DNA of 64,000 nucleotides from positions 218,483 to 282,482 of the forward strand of contig KB904821.1 of NCBI GenBank assembly GCA_000380225.1. The letters are read 5' to 3'. A program made the position numbers and the translations under genes. Source of the stretch: a filamentous cyanobacterium ESFC-1 (GTDB lineage Bacteria; Cyanobacteriota; Cyanobacteriia; Cyanobacteriales; Spirulinaceae). This document shows, in pieces, positions 26,073 to 34,242 of the stretch. Within the stretch, counting starts at the first letter, position 1, and every line of letters starts with the position of its first letter. The notes under the pieces are model-generated. The model had not been told where the DNA came from, ran no database searches, and worked only from the letters and a program-made list of their open reading frames with translations.

Positions 26073-26936
26073 CTAATTCAAAAGCCGTTTAATCGTGCTT
26101 TGGGCTTGGGAACCGTAGCCGCCGCCAAATAAATTAAAGTGGTTGAGAACGTGGTAAAGGTTGTAGAGGGATTTTCGCTGTCGGTAGCCGTCATCGAGGG
26201 GCCAGACGGCGTTGTAACCTTGATAGAAGGCGGAGGGAAAGCCGCCGAATAATTCGGTCATGGCAATATCGGCTTCGCGATCGCCCCAATAGGTAGCCGG
26301 ATCGAGGATTGCAGGCTCACCGTCGGCAGTACAAGCGGCATTGCCTGACCACAAATCCCCGTGGAGGATAGAGGGTTGGGGTTGATGCGATCGCAACTGT
26401 TCGCGGACGGCTTCGACTACGGTATCGGTATCGGGAAAAGAACCGCCCCGACGCTTGGCTAAACGCAACTGATAGCCAATGCGTTTAACGGCGAAAAACT
26501 CACTCCAGTCTGCCATCCAGTCATTAACTTGGGGAGTTGAACCGATGGTGTTGTTGCGATCCCAACCAAACTTTTCTGCTCCTTGGTATTGGTGCATCGC
26601 GGCCAATTTGCGCCCCATTTCCTGCCAGGCTTGGGAGTTGCCGCGCCCAAATTCGAGCCATTCGAGGACAATGTAACTGTGGCGATCGCTCGTTCCAGTG
26701 CAAATCGGTTGGGGAACGCGAATCGTCTGGGTTTGATACATGGCTTCAAGTCCGGCGGCTTCAGCCATGAACATTTCCAACTGGGACGGCTCGTTAAGTT
26801 TGACAAAAAAGGTGCGATCGCCATCGCTGACAGCATAGCTTTGATTGATACAGCCTCCCCCGACGGTTTTCTGCTGTTCTACCTCAAACTTTTGCTGGGT
26901 GGTTTCGCTAATTTTTGCCGCGATTTCTGTCCACAT
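26073..26936 (-). CDS. Fructosamine kinase family protein
   Basis: This 287-aa APH-fold kinase is of the fructosamine-3-kinase family. In bacteria these phosphorylate protein-bound ribulosamines/erythrulosamines, starting deglycation. Motifs: KTVGGGCINQSYAV (ATP loop), RTFFVKLN (Lys), AEAAGLEAM, IVLEWLE hinge, ILHGDLWSGN (catalytic HGDLW...N), ILDPATYWGDREADIAMTELF (Mg site). The ATG at 26936 fits relatives starting MW; an ATG at 26951 is the alternative. It lies 38 bp downstream of the M16 peptidase gene, so a shared transcript is likely. Confidence 0.92.
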   Translation of the reverse strand: MWTEIAAKISETTQQKFEVEQQKTVGGGCINQSYAVSDGDRTFFVKLNEPSQLEMFMAEAAGLEAMYQTQTIRVPQPICTGTSDRHSYIVLEWLEFGRGNSQAWQEMGRKLAAMHQYQGAEKFGWDRNNTIGSTPQVNDWMADWSEFFAVKRIGYQLRLAKRRGGSFPDTDTVVEAVREQLRSHQPQPSILHGDLWSGNAACTADGEPAILDPATYWGDREADIAMTELFGGFPSAFYQGYNAVWPLDDGYRQRKSLYNLYHVLNHFNLFGGGYGSQAQSTIKRLLN

Positions 26937-26974
26937 AATTCCATCTTTCAATTTCTGCTGCCTTAATTTTGCCG

Positions 26975-28267
26975 TTATTTTTCTGGATGGACGACCACCA
27001 TGGCAAAAGCATCGGGGGTAAGATAACGTTGGGCGGCGGCTCTGACATCTTCGGCAGTAACGGCTTGGAGGCGTTCGGTATAGGTCAAAGCGGGTTCTAA
27101 ATCCTGCATTTGGGAATAGTAGTAACCGTACAAATTAGCGCGATCGCTCGGTCGTTCGTTGCCAAAAACAAAGCGATTGGCGGTTTTGGTACGAATCCGC
27201 GCTAAATCACTTTCTGCGACCAACTCGGTACGAAAACGCTCTAAATGTTGCGCGATCGCGGCTTCAACCTCAGCGACATTCTCAGAAGGAAGTTGTGCGC
27301 CAATATAAAACATTCCCTGCACCCCTTTGGTGACATTACTCGCACCAATAGCGGTAACTAACTGGCGATCTTCGCGCAAATCCCGAAACAAGCGGGACAT
27401 TTTGCCTTGTCCCAACACGGCCGCTAACATATCCAAGGCATAAGTATCGGCTAAATCCATCATCCCCGGCACTCGCCACAACAGGATTAAACGGGCTTGT
27501 TGCAGCCGCGCATCAGTGTATTCTCGGCGCACCACTTCAGTAAAAGCGGGTTCTGGCTCAAACTGCGGGGGAGATACAACAGGAGGGCGACTCCGATGGC
27601 GATTTTCCTCGGCTGCGGCGTGGGCTGTGGCGACAATTTCAATCAACTCTCCCACCGGAAGATTCCCCACCACGGCTGCTGTCGCGGTTTGGGGGCGATA
27701 CCATTGGGAATGAAACGATTGCATTTGTTGAGGGGTGAATTGCGCGATCGCACCCGGAGGTCCCAAAACCGGACGACGATACGGTAAACAATTAAAACAG
27801 GTTTCCATGGCCCGCCGAAAGGTGCGCCGACTGGGGTTATCGTCCGAACGGCGAATTTCCTCTAAGACGACCAAACGCTCTCGCTCAAAAGCTGTATCTT
27901 CGATTTGAGGGTTGGTCACTACTTCAAACTGTAATGGTGCCAGCGCCGCAAAATCTTTGGGGGCTGTGGTGATGTAATAATGAGTGTATTCTTGACTGGT
28001 GGCGGCATTGGTAACGGCCCCTCGCTCCTCAATCGCCCGTTCAAATTCCCCGGCGGACAATTGCGGCGTTCCCTTAAACATCATGTGTTCGAGAAAGTGC
28101 GCCATGCCGTTGATCGCATCGGCTTCTACGGCTGAACCGATGTTGTACCAAATATTGAGATTTACGGCTTCGACGGGCATTTGTTCGGCGATAATGGTTA
28201 AACCGTTATCGAGTTTATGAATGGTTGGTGCATTGAGTTTCGGGGAATCGAGGAGAACAGAGGTCAT
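26975..28267 (-). CDS. M16 family zinc metallopeptidase
   Basis: This 430-aa insulinase/processing-peptidase homologue is a two-repeat half-clam. The inverted zinc motif is GMAHFLEHMMFKGT (HxxEH), with a downstream glutamate around ERAIEERGAVTNAATSQEYTHYY. The second, inactive half ends with TYTERLQAVTAEDVRAAAQRYL. Length corresponds to the short bacterial type (PqqL/MPP-beta-like), probably cytoplasmic since no signal peptide is seen. Cyanobacteria often encode a pair of M16 subunits; only one is here. ACTGATAACTGATAACTGAA repeats abut its start codon. Confidence 0.92.
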   Translation of the reverse strand: MTSVLLDSPKLNAPTIHKLDNGLTIIAEQMPVEAVNLNIWYNIGSAVEADAINGMAHFLEHMMFKGTPQLSAGEFERAIEERGAVTNAATSQEYTHYYITTAPKDFAALAPLQFEVVTNPQIEDTAFERERLVVLEEIRRSDDNPSRRTFRRAMETCFNCLPYRRPVLGPPGAIAQFTPQQMQSFHSQWYRPQTATAAVVGNLPVGELIEIVATAHAAAEENRHRSRPPVVSPPQFEPEPAFTEVVRREYTDARLQQARLILLWRVPGMMDLADTYALDMLAAVLGQGKMSRLFRDLREDRQLVTAIGASNVTKGVQGMFYIGAQLPSENVAEVEAAIAQHLERFRTELVAESDLARIRTKTANRFVFGNERPSDRANLYGYYYSQMQDLEPALTYTERLQAVTAEDVRAAAQRYLTPDAFAMVVVHPEK

Positions 28268-28491
28268 TTCAGTTATCAGTTATCAGTTATCAGTGATTAC
28301 CGCAGCCAAGTCGGTTTTTTGAAATTGGGAAGATTTTTCTTTTGATCGAGAGTGAAAAGGGAGGAGGCTTGTTACCCAGAATTTTTGGTCGTGAAATGCT
28401 GACTAGGACTACATTTTTCATCTTATCGTTATTATTTATTTGTTATTAGTCCTTTGTCATCGTTCGTTCGTTGTAAATTGTTAATTGTAAA
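28268..28491. repeat. Divergent intergenic region with repeats
   Basis: 28268-28297 is a CAGTTATCAGTTATCAGTTATCAG tract touching the M16 start. 28438-28500 holds TTTGTTATTAGTCCTTTGTC heptamers and a TTGTAAATTGTTAATTGTAA tract that runs into the hemW start. Promoters for both divergent genes must lie here, but I see no convincing -35/-10 pair. Confidence 0.6.
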
Positions 28492-29667
28492 TTGTTCATT
28501 ATAAATTATCCCCAAGCGGCTTATCTCCATATTCCCTTTTGTCGTCGTCGTTGTTATTACTGCGATTTTGCGATTTCGGTGGTGGGGGATAATGCGACGG
28601 GGGAAACGTCCCAAAGCATTGCTCGTTATGTGGATGCCATTTGTCAAGAAATCCAGCAGGGGGTCAAATTTGATGCGCCTTTGCAAACGGTGTTTTTTGG
28701 GGGTGGGACTCCTTCGCTGTTGTCTGTGGGGCAGCTTGAGCGCATTCTCGCCGTGTTAGATGCTTGTTTGGGCATTGCCCCTCAGGCCGAAATTTCGATG
28801 GAGGTAGACCCCGGAACGTTTACCCTACCGCAAATTCAAGGTTACACCCAAGCGGGGGTGAATCGGTTTAGCTTGGGGGTACAGAGTTTCGATGATGAGA
28901 TTTTACAGGCTTGTGGGCGATCGCATCGACGCAAAGATATTTTTCAGGCGGTTGATTTGCTGCGGCAAGTGGGGGTGCAAAATTTCAGTCTCGATCTGAT
29001 TTCAGGCTTGCCCCATCAAACTTTAACCCAGTGGCAAAATACGCTTCAAGAAGCCATCGCGATCGCGCCGCGACATATTTCCAGTTATGACTTGGTTTTA
29101 GAACCCGTCACCGCTTTTGGCAAGCAGTATCAACCGGGAGAAAAACCCCTTCCCAATGATGAAGATACTGCCGAAATGTATCGCCTCGCACAGCAAGAAT
29201 TAACCAGGGCGGGTTTCGAGCATTATGAAATCTCGAATTATGCCCAACCTGGCTTTCAATGTCGTCATAATCGGGTGTATTGGCGCAATGAGCCTTATTA
29301 TGGTTTGGGTATGGGGGCCGCAAGTTATTTTAATGGGCAACGCTTTGGGCGATCGCGCACTCGACGAGAATATTATGACTGGATCGAGAAAGGCTGTCCA
29401 ATTATTAGTCCTGTTTCAGATGACACCGAAATATTATTAGAAACCCTAATGTTAGGGCTGCGATTAGCAACAGGAATTAATCTCGATCGAATGGCTGCTA
29501 ATTTTGGTGAAAATACGGTGACTCAGATTAAATCTATCCTCAAATCAGAGCGCGATCGCGGTTTAGTCCATTGGGATCGCCACTCTTTACGTTTAAGCGA
29601 TCCTGAAGGCTTTTTATGGTCAAACACCATTCTCGCTAAACTATTTGACCAATTAACGTCCACTTAG
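28492..29667 (+). CDS. hemW: Radical SAM heme chaperone HemW (HemN-like)
   Basis: The 391-aa protein has the radical SAM cluster motif CRRRCYYCDF (CxxxCxxC) followed by VFFGGGTPSLL, EVDPGTFT, GVNRFSLGVQSFDDEIL, LDLISGLPHQT and the HemN C-terminal domain (SPVSDDTEILLETLMLGLR). The single-residue spacing and lack of an N-terminal extension fit HemW, a heme-binding chaperone for respiratory enzymes, not coproporphyrinogen oxidase HemN. No ATG is available after the in-frame stop at 28474. TTG at 28492 is the best start, but it lies in an AT-rich repeat, so the start is uncertain. Confidence 0.9.
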   Translation: MFIINYPQAAYLHIPFCRRRCYYCDFAISVVGDNATGETSQSIARYVDAICQEIQQGVKFDAPLQTVFFGGGTPSLLSVGQLERILAVLDACLGIAPQAEISMEVDPGTFTLPQIQGYTQAGVNRFSLGVQSFDDEILQACGRSHRRKDIFQAVDLLRQVGVQNFSLDLISGLPHQTLTQWQNTLQEAIAIAPRHISSYDLVLEPVTAFGKQYQPGEKPLPNDEDTAEMYRLAQQELTRAGFEHYEISNYAQPGFQCRHNRVYWRNEPYYGLGMGAASYFNGQRFGRSRTRREYYDWIEKGCPIISPVSDDTEILLETLMLGLRLATGINLDRMAANFGENTVTQIKSILKSERDRGLVHWDRHSLRLSDPEGFLWSNTILAKLFDQLTST

Positions 29668-29757
29668 TCGCCAGGATCGTGTAGGATTAAGTTAAGAATT
29701 TTGTATTTCTGTATACTTTACTTAAAAATTAGCTTTTAAAACACTATAAAAACTGAA

Positions 29758-31497
29758 GTGAATCAGGATCGAATTGTGGAGTCTCCCCCAATCCAAGCGG
29801 GAGAAAAACAACGAATGGAATATGACGCAGAAAGGATAGCCCGTTATTATCGTCGCCGCCCTCTCACCATTATTGCCCGAATTGTGGCAACTTTTTGGAT
29901 TATTGGCGGTTTTATCGCACGTTTATTATGGGATCGTTGGCGCGGTCATACCGAGAAGAATAAATACAAACGAGCGACCGATCTTCGCGAAACCTTAACC
30001 CATCTCGGGCCGACTTTCATTAAAGTGGGGCAAGCCTTATCTACCCGTCCCGACTTGGTGCGTAAAGACTATCTCGAAGAACTTACAAAACTTCAAGATC
30101 AACTCCCTCCCTTCGATCATGAATTAGCTTTTACCATTGTCGAACGAGAACTCGGTCGTTCGATTGGAGAAGCCTTCAAAGAAATCTCCCCCCGACCCAT
30201 TGCAGCAGCGAGTTTAGGGCAAGTGTATCGAGCCGTGTTGTACAGTGGTGAAGAAGTCGCCCTCAAAGTGCAACGGCCAAATTTAGAACCCCGTATCAGC
30301 TTAGATTTGTTCTTAATGCGCTGGTTAGCGAGTTGGGCTGCGCCTTTTCTCCCCTTGAACTTGGGTTATGACCTCGCCTTGATTGTAGACGAATTTGGCA
30401 GCAAGCTTTTTGAAGAAATCGACTATCTCAACGAAGGTCGCAACGCCGAAAAATTCGCCGCTAACTTCCAAGACGACCCCACCGTTAAAGTCCCGAAAAT
30501 TTATTGGCGCTACACCTCCCAACGAGTCCTTACCCTAGAGTGGATTCACGGCTTTAAACTCACCGACAGCACCAGCATCGAAGCCGCAGGATTAAACGCC
30601 AATGATGTGATTGAAGTCGGCGTAACTTCTGGACTGCGGCAATTACTTGAATTTGGGTTCTTTCACGCTGACCCCCATCCCGGAAACTTGTTCATTATGC
30701 CCGATGGCCGCATGGCTTACATTGACTTTGGCATGATGGACCAACTCAACGAAATCACCAAAGAAACCATCGCGTCGTCGGTGGTTCATCTACTCAACCG
30801 CGATTATTTGTCCCTCGCAGACGATTTTGTGGCGTTAGGCTTTCTGGCCCCTGACACCGATATTATGCCCATTATTCCGGCATTAGAGCAGGTTTTAGGC
30901 AGCGCCATCAGCGAAAGCGTCCGAGACTTCAACTTTAAAACCATTACCGATGAGTTTTCAGAGTTGATGTATGACTATCCGTTTCGGGTTCCGGCGAAGT
31001 TTTCTTTGATTATTCGCTCGTTAATTACCCAAGAAGGTTTGGCTTTGAGTCTCAATCCTGACTTTAGCATTGTCGAAGTGGCTTATCCTTATATCGCCAG
31101 ACGATTGCTACAAGGGGAATCCCCGACCATGCGCCGCCGTCTGATTGAAGTGTTGTTCAAAGACGGTAAGTTTCATTGGGAACGCCTAGAAAATATGATC
31201 GCGATCGCGAAACAATCTGTCAAGCAATCTAGCCGGGCCGATGCCTCCTTCGATTTGCTTCCGACGGCCCAACTCGGTTTACAATACCTTTTATCCGAAG
31301 AAGGGCGCTATCTCCGCAATCAAATCATTCTGGCTTTGGTTGAAGATGACCGCTTACACACCGAAGAAGTACACCGTTTATGGGATTTAGTCAAAGACGA
31401 CCTCCAACCCGCCCGCTTGTTTGATGTGGCTTGGGGAGCGCTGCAAGAATTTTCCACGGAAAGCGTTGCGGCATTAGTCCCTAGCTCGGTAGAGTAA
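29758..31497 (+). CDS. AarF/UbiB (ABC1) family protein kinase-like
   Basis: This 579-aa member of the ABC1/UbiB atypical kinase family acts in isoprenoid quinone (plastoquinone) metabolism in membranes. Motifs: FIKVGQALSTRPDL (KxGQ motif), PRPIAAASLGQVYRA (alanine-rich loop replacing the glycine loop), VALKVQRP, FFHADPHPGNLF (catalytic region) and AYIDFGMMDQ (DFG). A hydrophobic helix at about 38-58 precedes the domain. The start is GTG at 29758; an ATG at 29815 is the alternative. It is followed 33 bp later by a small membrane protein gene. Confidence 0.92.
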   Translation: MNQDRIVESPPIQAGEKQRMEYDAERIARYYRRRPLTIIARIVATFWIIGGFIARLLWDRWRGHTEKNKYKRATDLRETLTHLGPTFIKVGQALSTRPDLVRKDYLEELTKLQDQLPPFDHELAFTIVERELGRSIGEAFKEISPRPIAAASLGQVYRAVLYSGEEVALKVQRPNLEPRISLDLFLMRWLASWAAPFLPLNLGYDLALIVDEFGSKLFEEIDYLNEGRNAEKFAANFQDDPTVKVPKIYWRYTSQRVLTLEWIHGFKLTDSTSIEAAGLNANDVIEVGVTSGLRQLLEFGFFHADPHPGNLFIMPDGRMAYIDFGMMDQLNEITKETIASSVVHLLNRDYLSLADDFVALGFLAPDTDIMPIIPALEQVLGSAISESVRDFNFKTITDEFSELMYDYPFRVPAKFSLIIRSLITQEGLALSLNPDFSIVEVAYPYIARRLLQGESPTMRRRLIEVLFKDGKFHWERLENMIAIAKQSVKQSSRADASFDLLPTAQLGLQYLLSEEGRYLRNQIILALVEDDRLHTEEVHRLWDLVKDDLQPARLFDVAWGALQEFSTESVAALVPSSVE

Positions 31498-31530
31498 TTT
31501 TTGAGTTTAATTTAGCGTTGGAAAAAAATT

Positions 31531-31902
31531 ATGTACGGCTTACCTGAACCGCCTTTATTTTTGTTATTTGTGGGTTTATTTGCAGGGGTGACCTGTGGTA
31601 CAGCGTTTGAAGCGATTCTCAAACAAAGCGCTCAAAAGTGGTCGAAGCAACAATCTAAAGAGTCTTTGGCAACGGTGCGGAGTTTTCGCTTATTTTTGCC
31701 ATTTTCGGGCATTTGCGCTGGTATTTTACTGTTCTTAGCCGCAGGCTTACAAATCTTCGGCGTTCCAGCAGAATTTGCTTTTGGGGTGTCTTTGCTGATG
31801 ACTCTGTTTGTCGGTGGTTTGGTTTGGGGACAGTTAGGAGAGGTGTTGTTTCAACTGCAACAGGGCGGTTCTGAAGCTTTGGATTTGGACGCGTTTCGTT
31901 AG
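31531..31902 (+). CDS. Conserved small membrane protein
   Basis: This 123-aa hydrophobic protein of unknown function has three likely membrane helices (about 8-28, 53-75, 80-102) and a polar C terminus (LQQGGSEALDLDAFR). I recognise no motif. It closely follows the UbiB-family gene (33 bp) in the same direction, so joint transcription and a possible membrane partnership are inferred only from position. Confidence 0.65.
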   Translation: MYGLPEPPLFLLFVGLFAGVTCGTAFEAILKQSAQKWSKQQSKESLATVRSFRLFLPFSGICAGILLFLAAGLQIFGVPAEFAFGVSLLMTLFVGGLVWGQLGEVLFQLQQGGSEALDLDAFR

Positions 31903-32227
31903 TTGGTCATTGGTTGTTGGTCCTTTGTCCTTTGTTAGGGATAAGTAACGTTTGGGCGAAAAAGTCTCAAAGTTAACTGTGGGGTCAGGGAACACCGGAA
32001 TAGGGAATAGGGAACAGTGAATCAATTCTCGCCTGATTTAGGCTTAGAACATCAAAACCCGTAATTTCCCAGACATCCCAACAAGAATATTTTGCACTTG
32101 TTTTTCCGGAAAAACCATCTAACTTCCGATTTCGCTTACGGCGGGGAGTTGTCAACTTCTAGGTTTATTCAGCAAGCCCTAAGTACAAATGACGCGAAAG
32201 CCCCATCCCTTTAGGGTGGGGATGAGC
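31903..32227. mobile_element. Region with solo right end of a tnpB-type element
   Basis: There is no gene here. It starts with TTGGTCATTGGTTGTTGGTC heptamers (31903-31935). At 32141-32157, GCGGGGAGTTGTCAACT matches the sequence after tnpB at 16596-16608. At 32189-32221, TGACGCGAAAGCCCCATCCC continues TTTAGGGTGGGG, a stem (CCCCATCCCT/AGGGTGGGG with one bulge) typical of cyanobacterial IS1341-type right ends. No tnpB frame is left. It is a remnant or an internally deleted, MITE-like copy. The next gene begins at 32228 on the other strand. Confidence 0.6.
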
Positions 32228-33640
32228 TTATTCCTTCGCGGCGATTCTGGCGAGTAAATTATAAAATGGGTTCCAGTTGTTGGCCTGGCTGATGGGTTCC
32301 CAAATGGACTCAATAACAGGACGGAGGAGGGCAGTTTGAGGGTTACGGTCTTCGAGGCGATCGCCCATTGCAAACATCTCCTCTACTTCGACTTGATTCA
32401 GTAACCGATGATACAATTCCCGCCATTGATCCCATTCAGCCATAGAAAAGGGCGCATCACAGAGAATGGTACTGGCATCTTTGCGCCAATGGAGGTTTAA
32501 CCCTTTGGCGAGTTCAGCAAAAAATTCGTGATAGCCAATTTGTGTTTTTTTGAGCATTTCTGTGGTTAAACTGACTAATTCTTGGGCTTCGGCTTTGTTT
32601 AACTGCTCGAAGCCGAGTTTTTCTGTCATGAACTGTTGATAGGTTGAGAAATAAGCCTCGTCAAATAATTCGATTCCGGCTTCTAAGTCCTCTTTTTCCA
32701 TCACCAACCCCAGAGGCATTTGCAGTAATTCTAGATTCAAGCGGCAGATTCCCGGTTGATTGCCGTAGCAGTAGCGCTGTCCGTAATCGAAGTAAGCGGC
32801 AGTAAACTTAAGGTCATAGGTGGGAATAAACGCATAGGGGCCGTAATCAAAGCTTTCCCCGGTAATCGACATATTATCGGTATTGAGAACCCCGTGACAG
32901 AAGCCCGCGGCCATCCATTGGGCAACTAACTGGGCGACTCGCTGCACCAATTGGCCATAAAATTGCTTGTAGCGGTCTTCGCTGTGCGGGTCGATTTCGG
33001 GGTAATACAGCGCGATCGCGTGGTCGAGGAGTTTTGCTATCAAATCCGGTCTTTGGATATAATGAAGGCGCTCAAACGTGCCGAAGCGGATATGGGAGCG
33101 ACTAAACCGCACCATCACGCAAGAGCGAGTCGGAGAAGGTTCATCCATGCGCCATAAGGATTCCCCGGTTTCGATTAAGCTCAAACAGCGAGAAGTCCGC
33201 ACTCCCAACTGATGCAAGGCTTCGGCGGCTAAAACTTCTCGGATTCCCCCTTTGAGGGTTAAGCGACCATCGGCGGTGCGCGAATAAGGGGTGCGTCCCG
33301 ACCCTTTTGTACCAAAGTCGTATAATTCCCCGTCTACGCCTCGCACTTGTCCGTAGACAAAGCCGCGACCGTCACCGAGTTGGGGGTTATACTGCCCGAA
33401 CTGATAGCCATGATAGCGCAAGGCTAACAAGGAGCGCTGACTGTGGAAAAAGCCAAAGGCTTCGATAAAATCATCTTCGCTGACTTGTTCGGGGTCGAGG
33501 CCAATCTGACGTAAGATATCATCGTTACGAAAGCGCAAAATATGTTCGGGAAATTCTGCGGCTGCAACGACATCGTAGTAATCATTTCCTAAGTCTTCTA
33601 AGGCGGTTTCGTAAGTTAGGGTTAATAGAGGATTAGCCAT
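32228..33640 (-). CDS. selO: Protein adenylyltransferase SelO
   Basis: SelO (YdiU/UPF0061) is a pseudokinase-fold enzyme that AMPylates proteins in redox defence. The 470-aa chain shows [58 protein letters not shown], and [22 protein letters not shown] (Asn/Asp metal site in the flipped ATP orientation). [15 protein letters not shown] follows. There is no C-terminal selenocysteine/cysteine tail. The C terminus IAAKE ends at the edge of the tnpB remnant. It is transcribed alone. Confidence 0.92.
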   Translation of the reverse strand: MANPLLTLTYETALEDLGNDYYDVVAAAEFPEHILRFRNDDILRQIGLDPEQVSEDDFIEAFGFFHSQRSLLALRYHGYQFGQYNPQLGDGRGFVYGQVRGVDGELYDFGTKGSGRTPYSRTADGRLTLKGGIREVLAAEALHQLGVRTSRCLSLIETGESLWRMDEPSPTRSCVMVRFSRSHIRFGTFERLHYIQRPDLIAKLLDHAIALYYPEIDPHSEDRYKQFYGQLVQRVAQLVAQWMAAGFCHGVLNTDNMSITGESFDYGPYAFIPTYDLKFTAAYFDYGQRYCYGNQPGICRLNLELLQMPLGLVMEKEDLEAGIELFDEAYFSTYQQFMTEKLGFEQLNKAEAQELVSLTTEMLKKTQIGYHEFFAELAKGLNLHWRKDASTILCDAPFSMAEWDQWRELYHRLLNQVEVEEMFAMGDRLEDRNPQTALLRPVIESIWEPISQANNWNPFYNLLARIAAKE

Positions 33641-33716
33641 AAATAAAAAGTGGGCGATCGCGTTTAATATTAGTGTAAAAGAATAGTTAAGGTTACTTCA
33701 GATTTTTTAAGCAATT

Positions 33717-33971
33717 ATGGCTGATTCTATCATGTACCAAGAGGATGCTTATGTAGTCCTCGAACCCAATCAACCGGAAGTTTTTTTGACGGCAGAGGAG
33801 TTGTTAGAAAAGCTCAAAAACATTTTACAAGCTCAAGAGGATTTACCGCGAGAGTTACAAAAGTTTGATTCTCTTGATGTTCAAGCACAACATTTAATGG
33901 AAACTTCTTGCGAGTTTGATGTTGCGCCTGGACAATATATTCAGTGGTATGTTGTACGGTTAGAAAAGTGA
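33717..33971 (+). CDS. CRR7-like protein (chlororespiratory reduction 7)
   Basis: This 84-aa soluble acidic protein begins MADSIMYQEDAYVVLEPNQP. The conserved central helix AEELLEKLKNILQ and the C-terminal CEFDVAPGQYIQWYVVRLEK match my recollection of the cyanobacterial CRR7 family (PF12095). Plant CRR7 is needed to assemble the NDH-1 complex; the cyanobacterial role is less clear. It is divergent from selO across 76 bp and is followed by a composite repeat. Confidence 0.75.
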   Translation: MADSIMYQEDAYVVLEPNQPEVFLTAEELLEKLKNILQAQEDLPRELQKFDSLDVQAQHLMETSCEFDVAPGQYIQWYVVRLEK

Positions 33972-34242
33972 TTTTGTTATTGGTTGTTGGTGTCTTGCCG
34001 AGCTACAAGATGCTACTCGCGCTACAAGATGCTACTCACGCGTTCCCTTGCGCCTTTCTGTAAAACAATAATAATCTAAAATAGTGATAGACAGCGCTAT
34101 ATTTTCGGCTTGAGATATCACCGAATAAAATTGCAGTTGGGGATGATGGGCGATGCTCATCCTACACAAGATGTCTCATTGTTCACAACCCCGGTTTTTT
34201 GAGAAAACCGGGGTTGTATCACTCACGCTTAAATCATAGATT
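33972..34242. repeat. Gap with array fragment and AACCCCGG hairpin
   Basis: 33975-34065 holds TTATTGGTTGTTGGTGTCTTG and GAGCTACAAGATGCTACTCG units from the 26-bp array family. At 34186-34216, CAACCCCGGTTTT pairs with AAAACCGGGGTTG around TTGAG, a 13-bp perfect stem 26 bp before the helicase ATG. It could end the crr7 transcript or act in the helicase leader. Confidence 0.7.
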
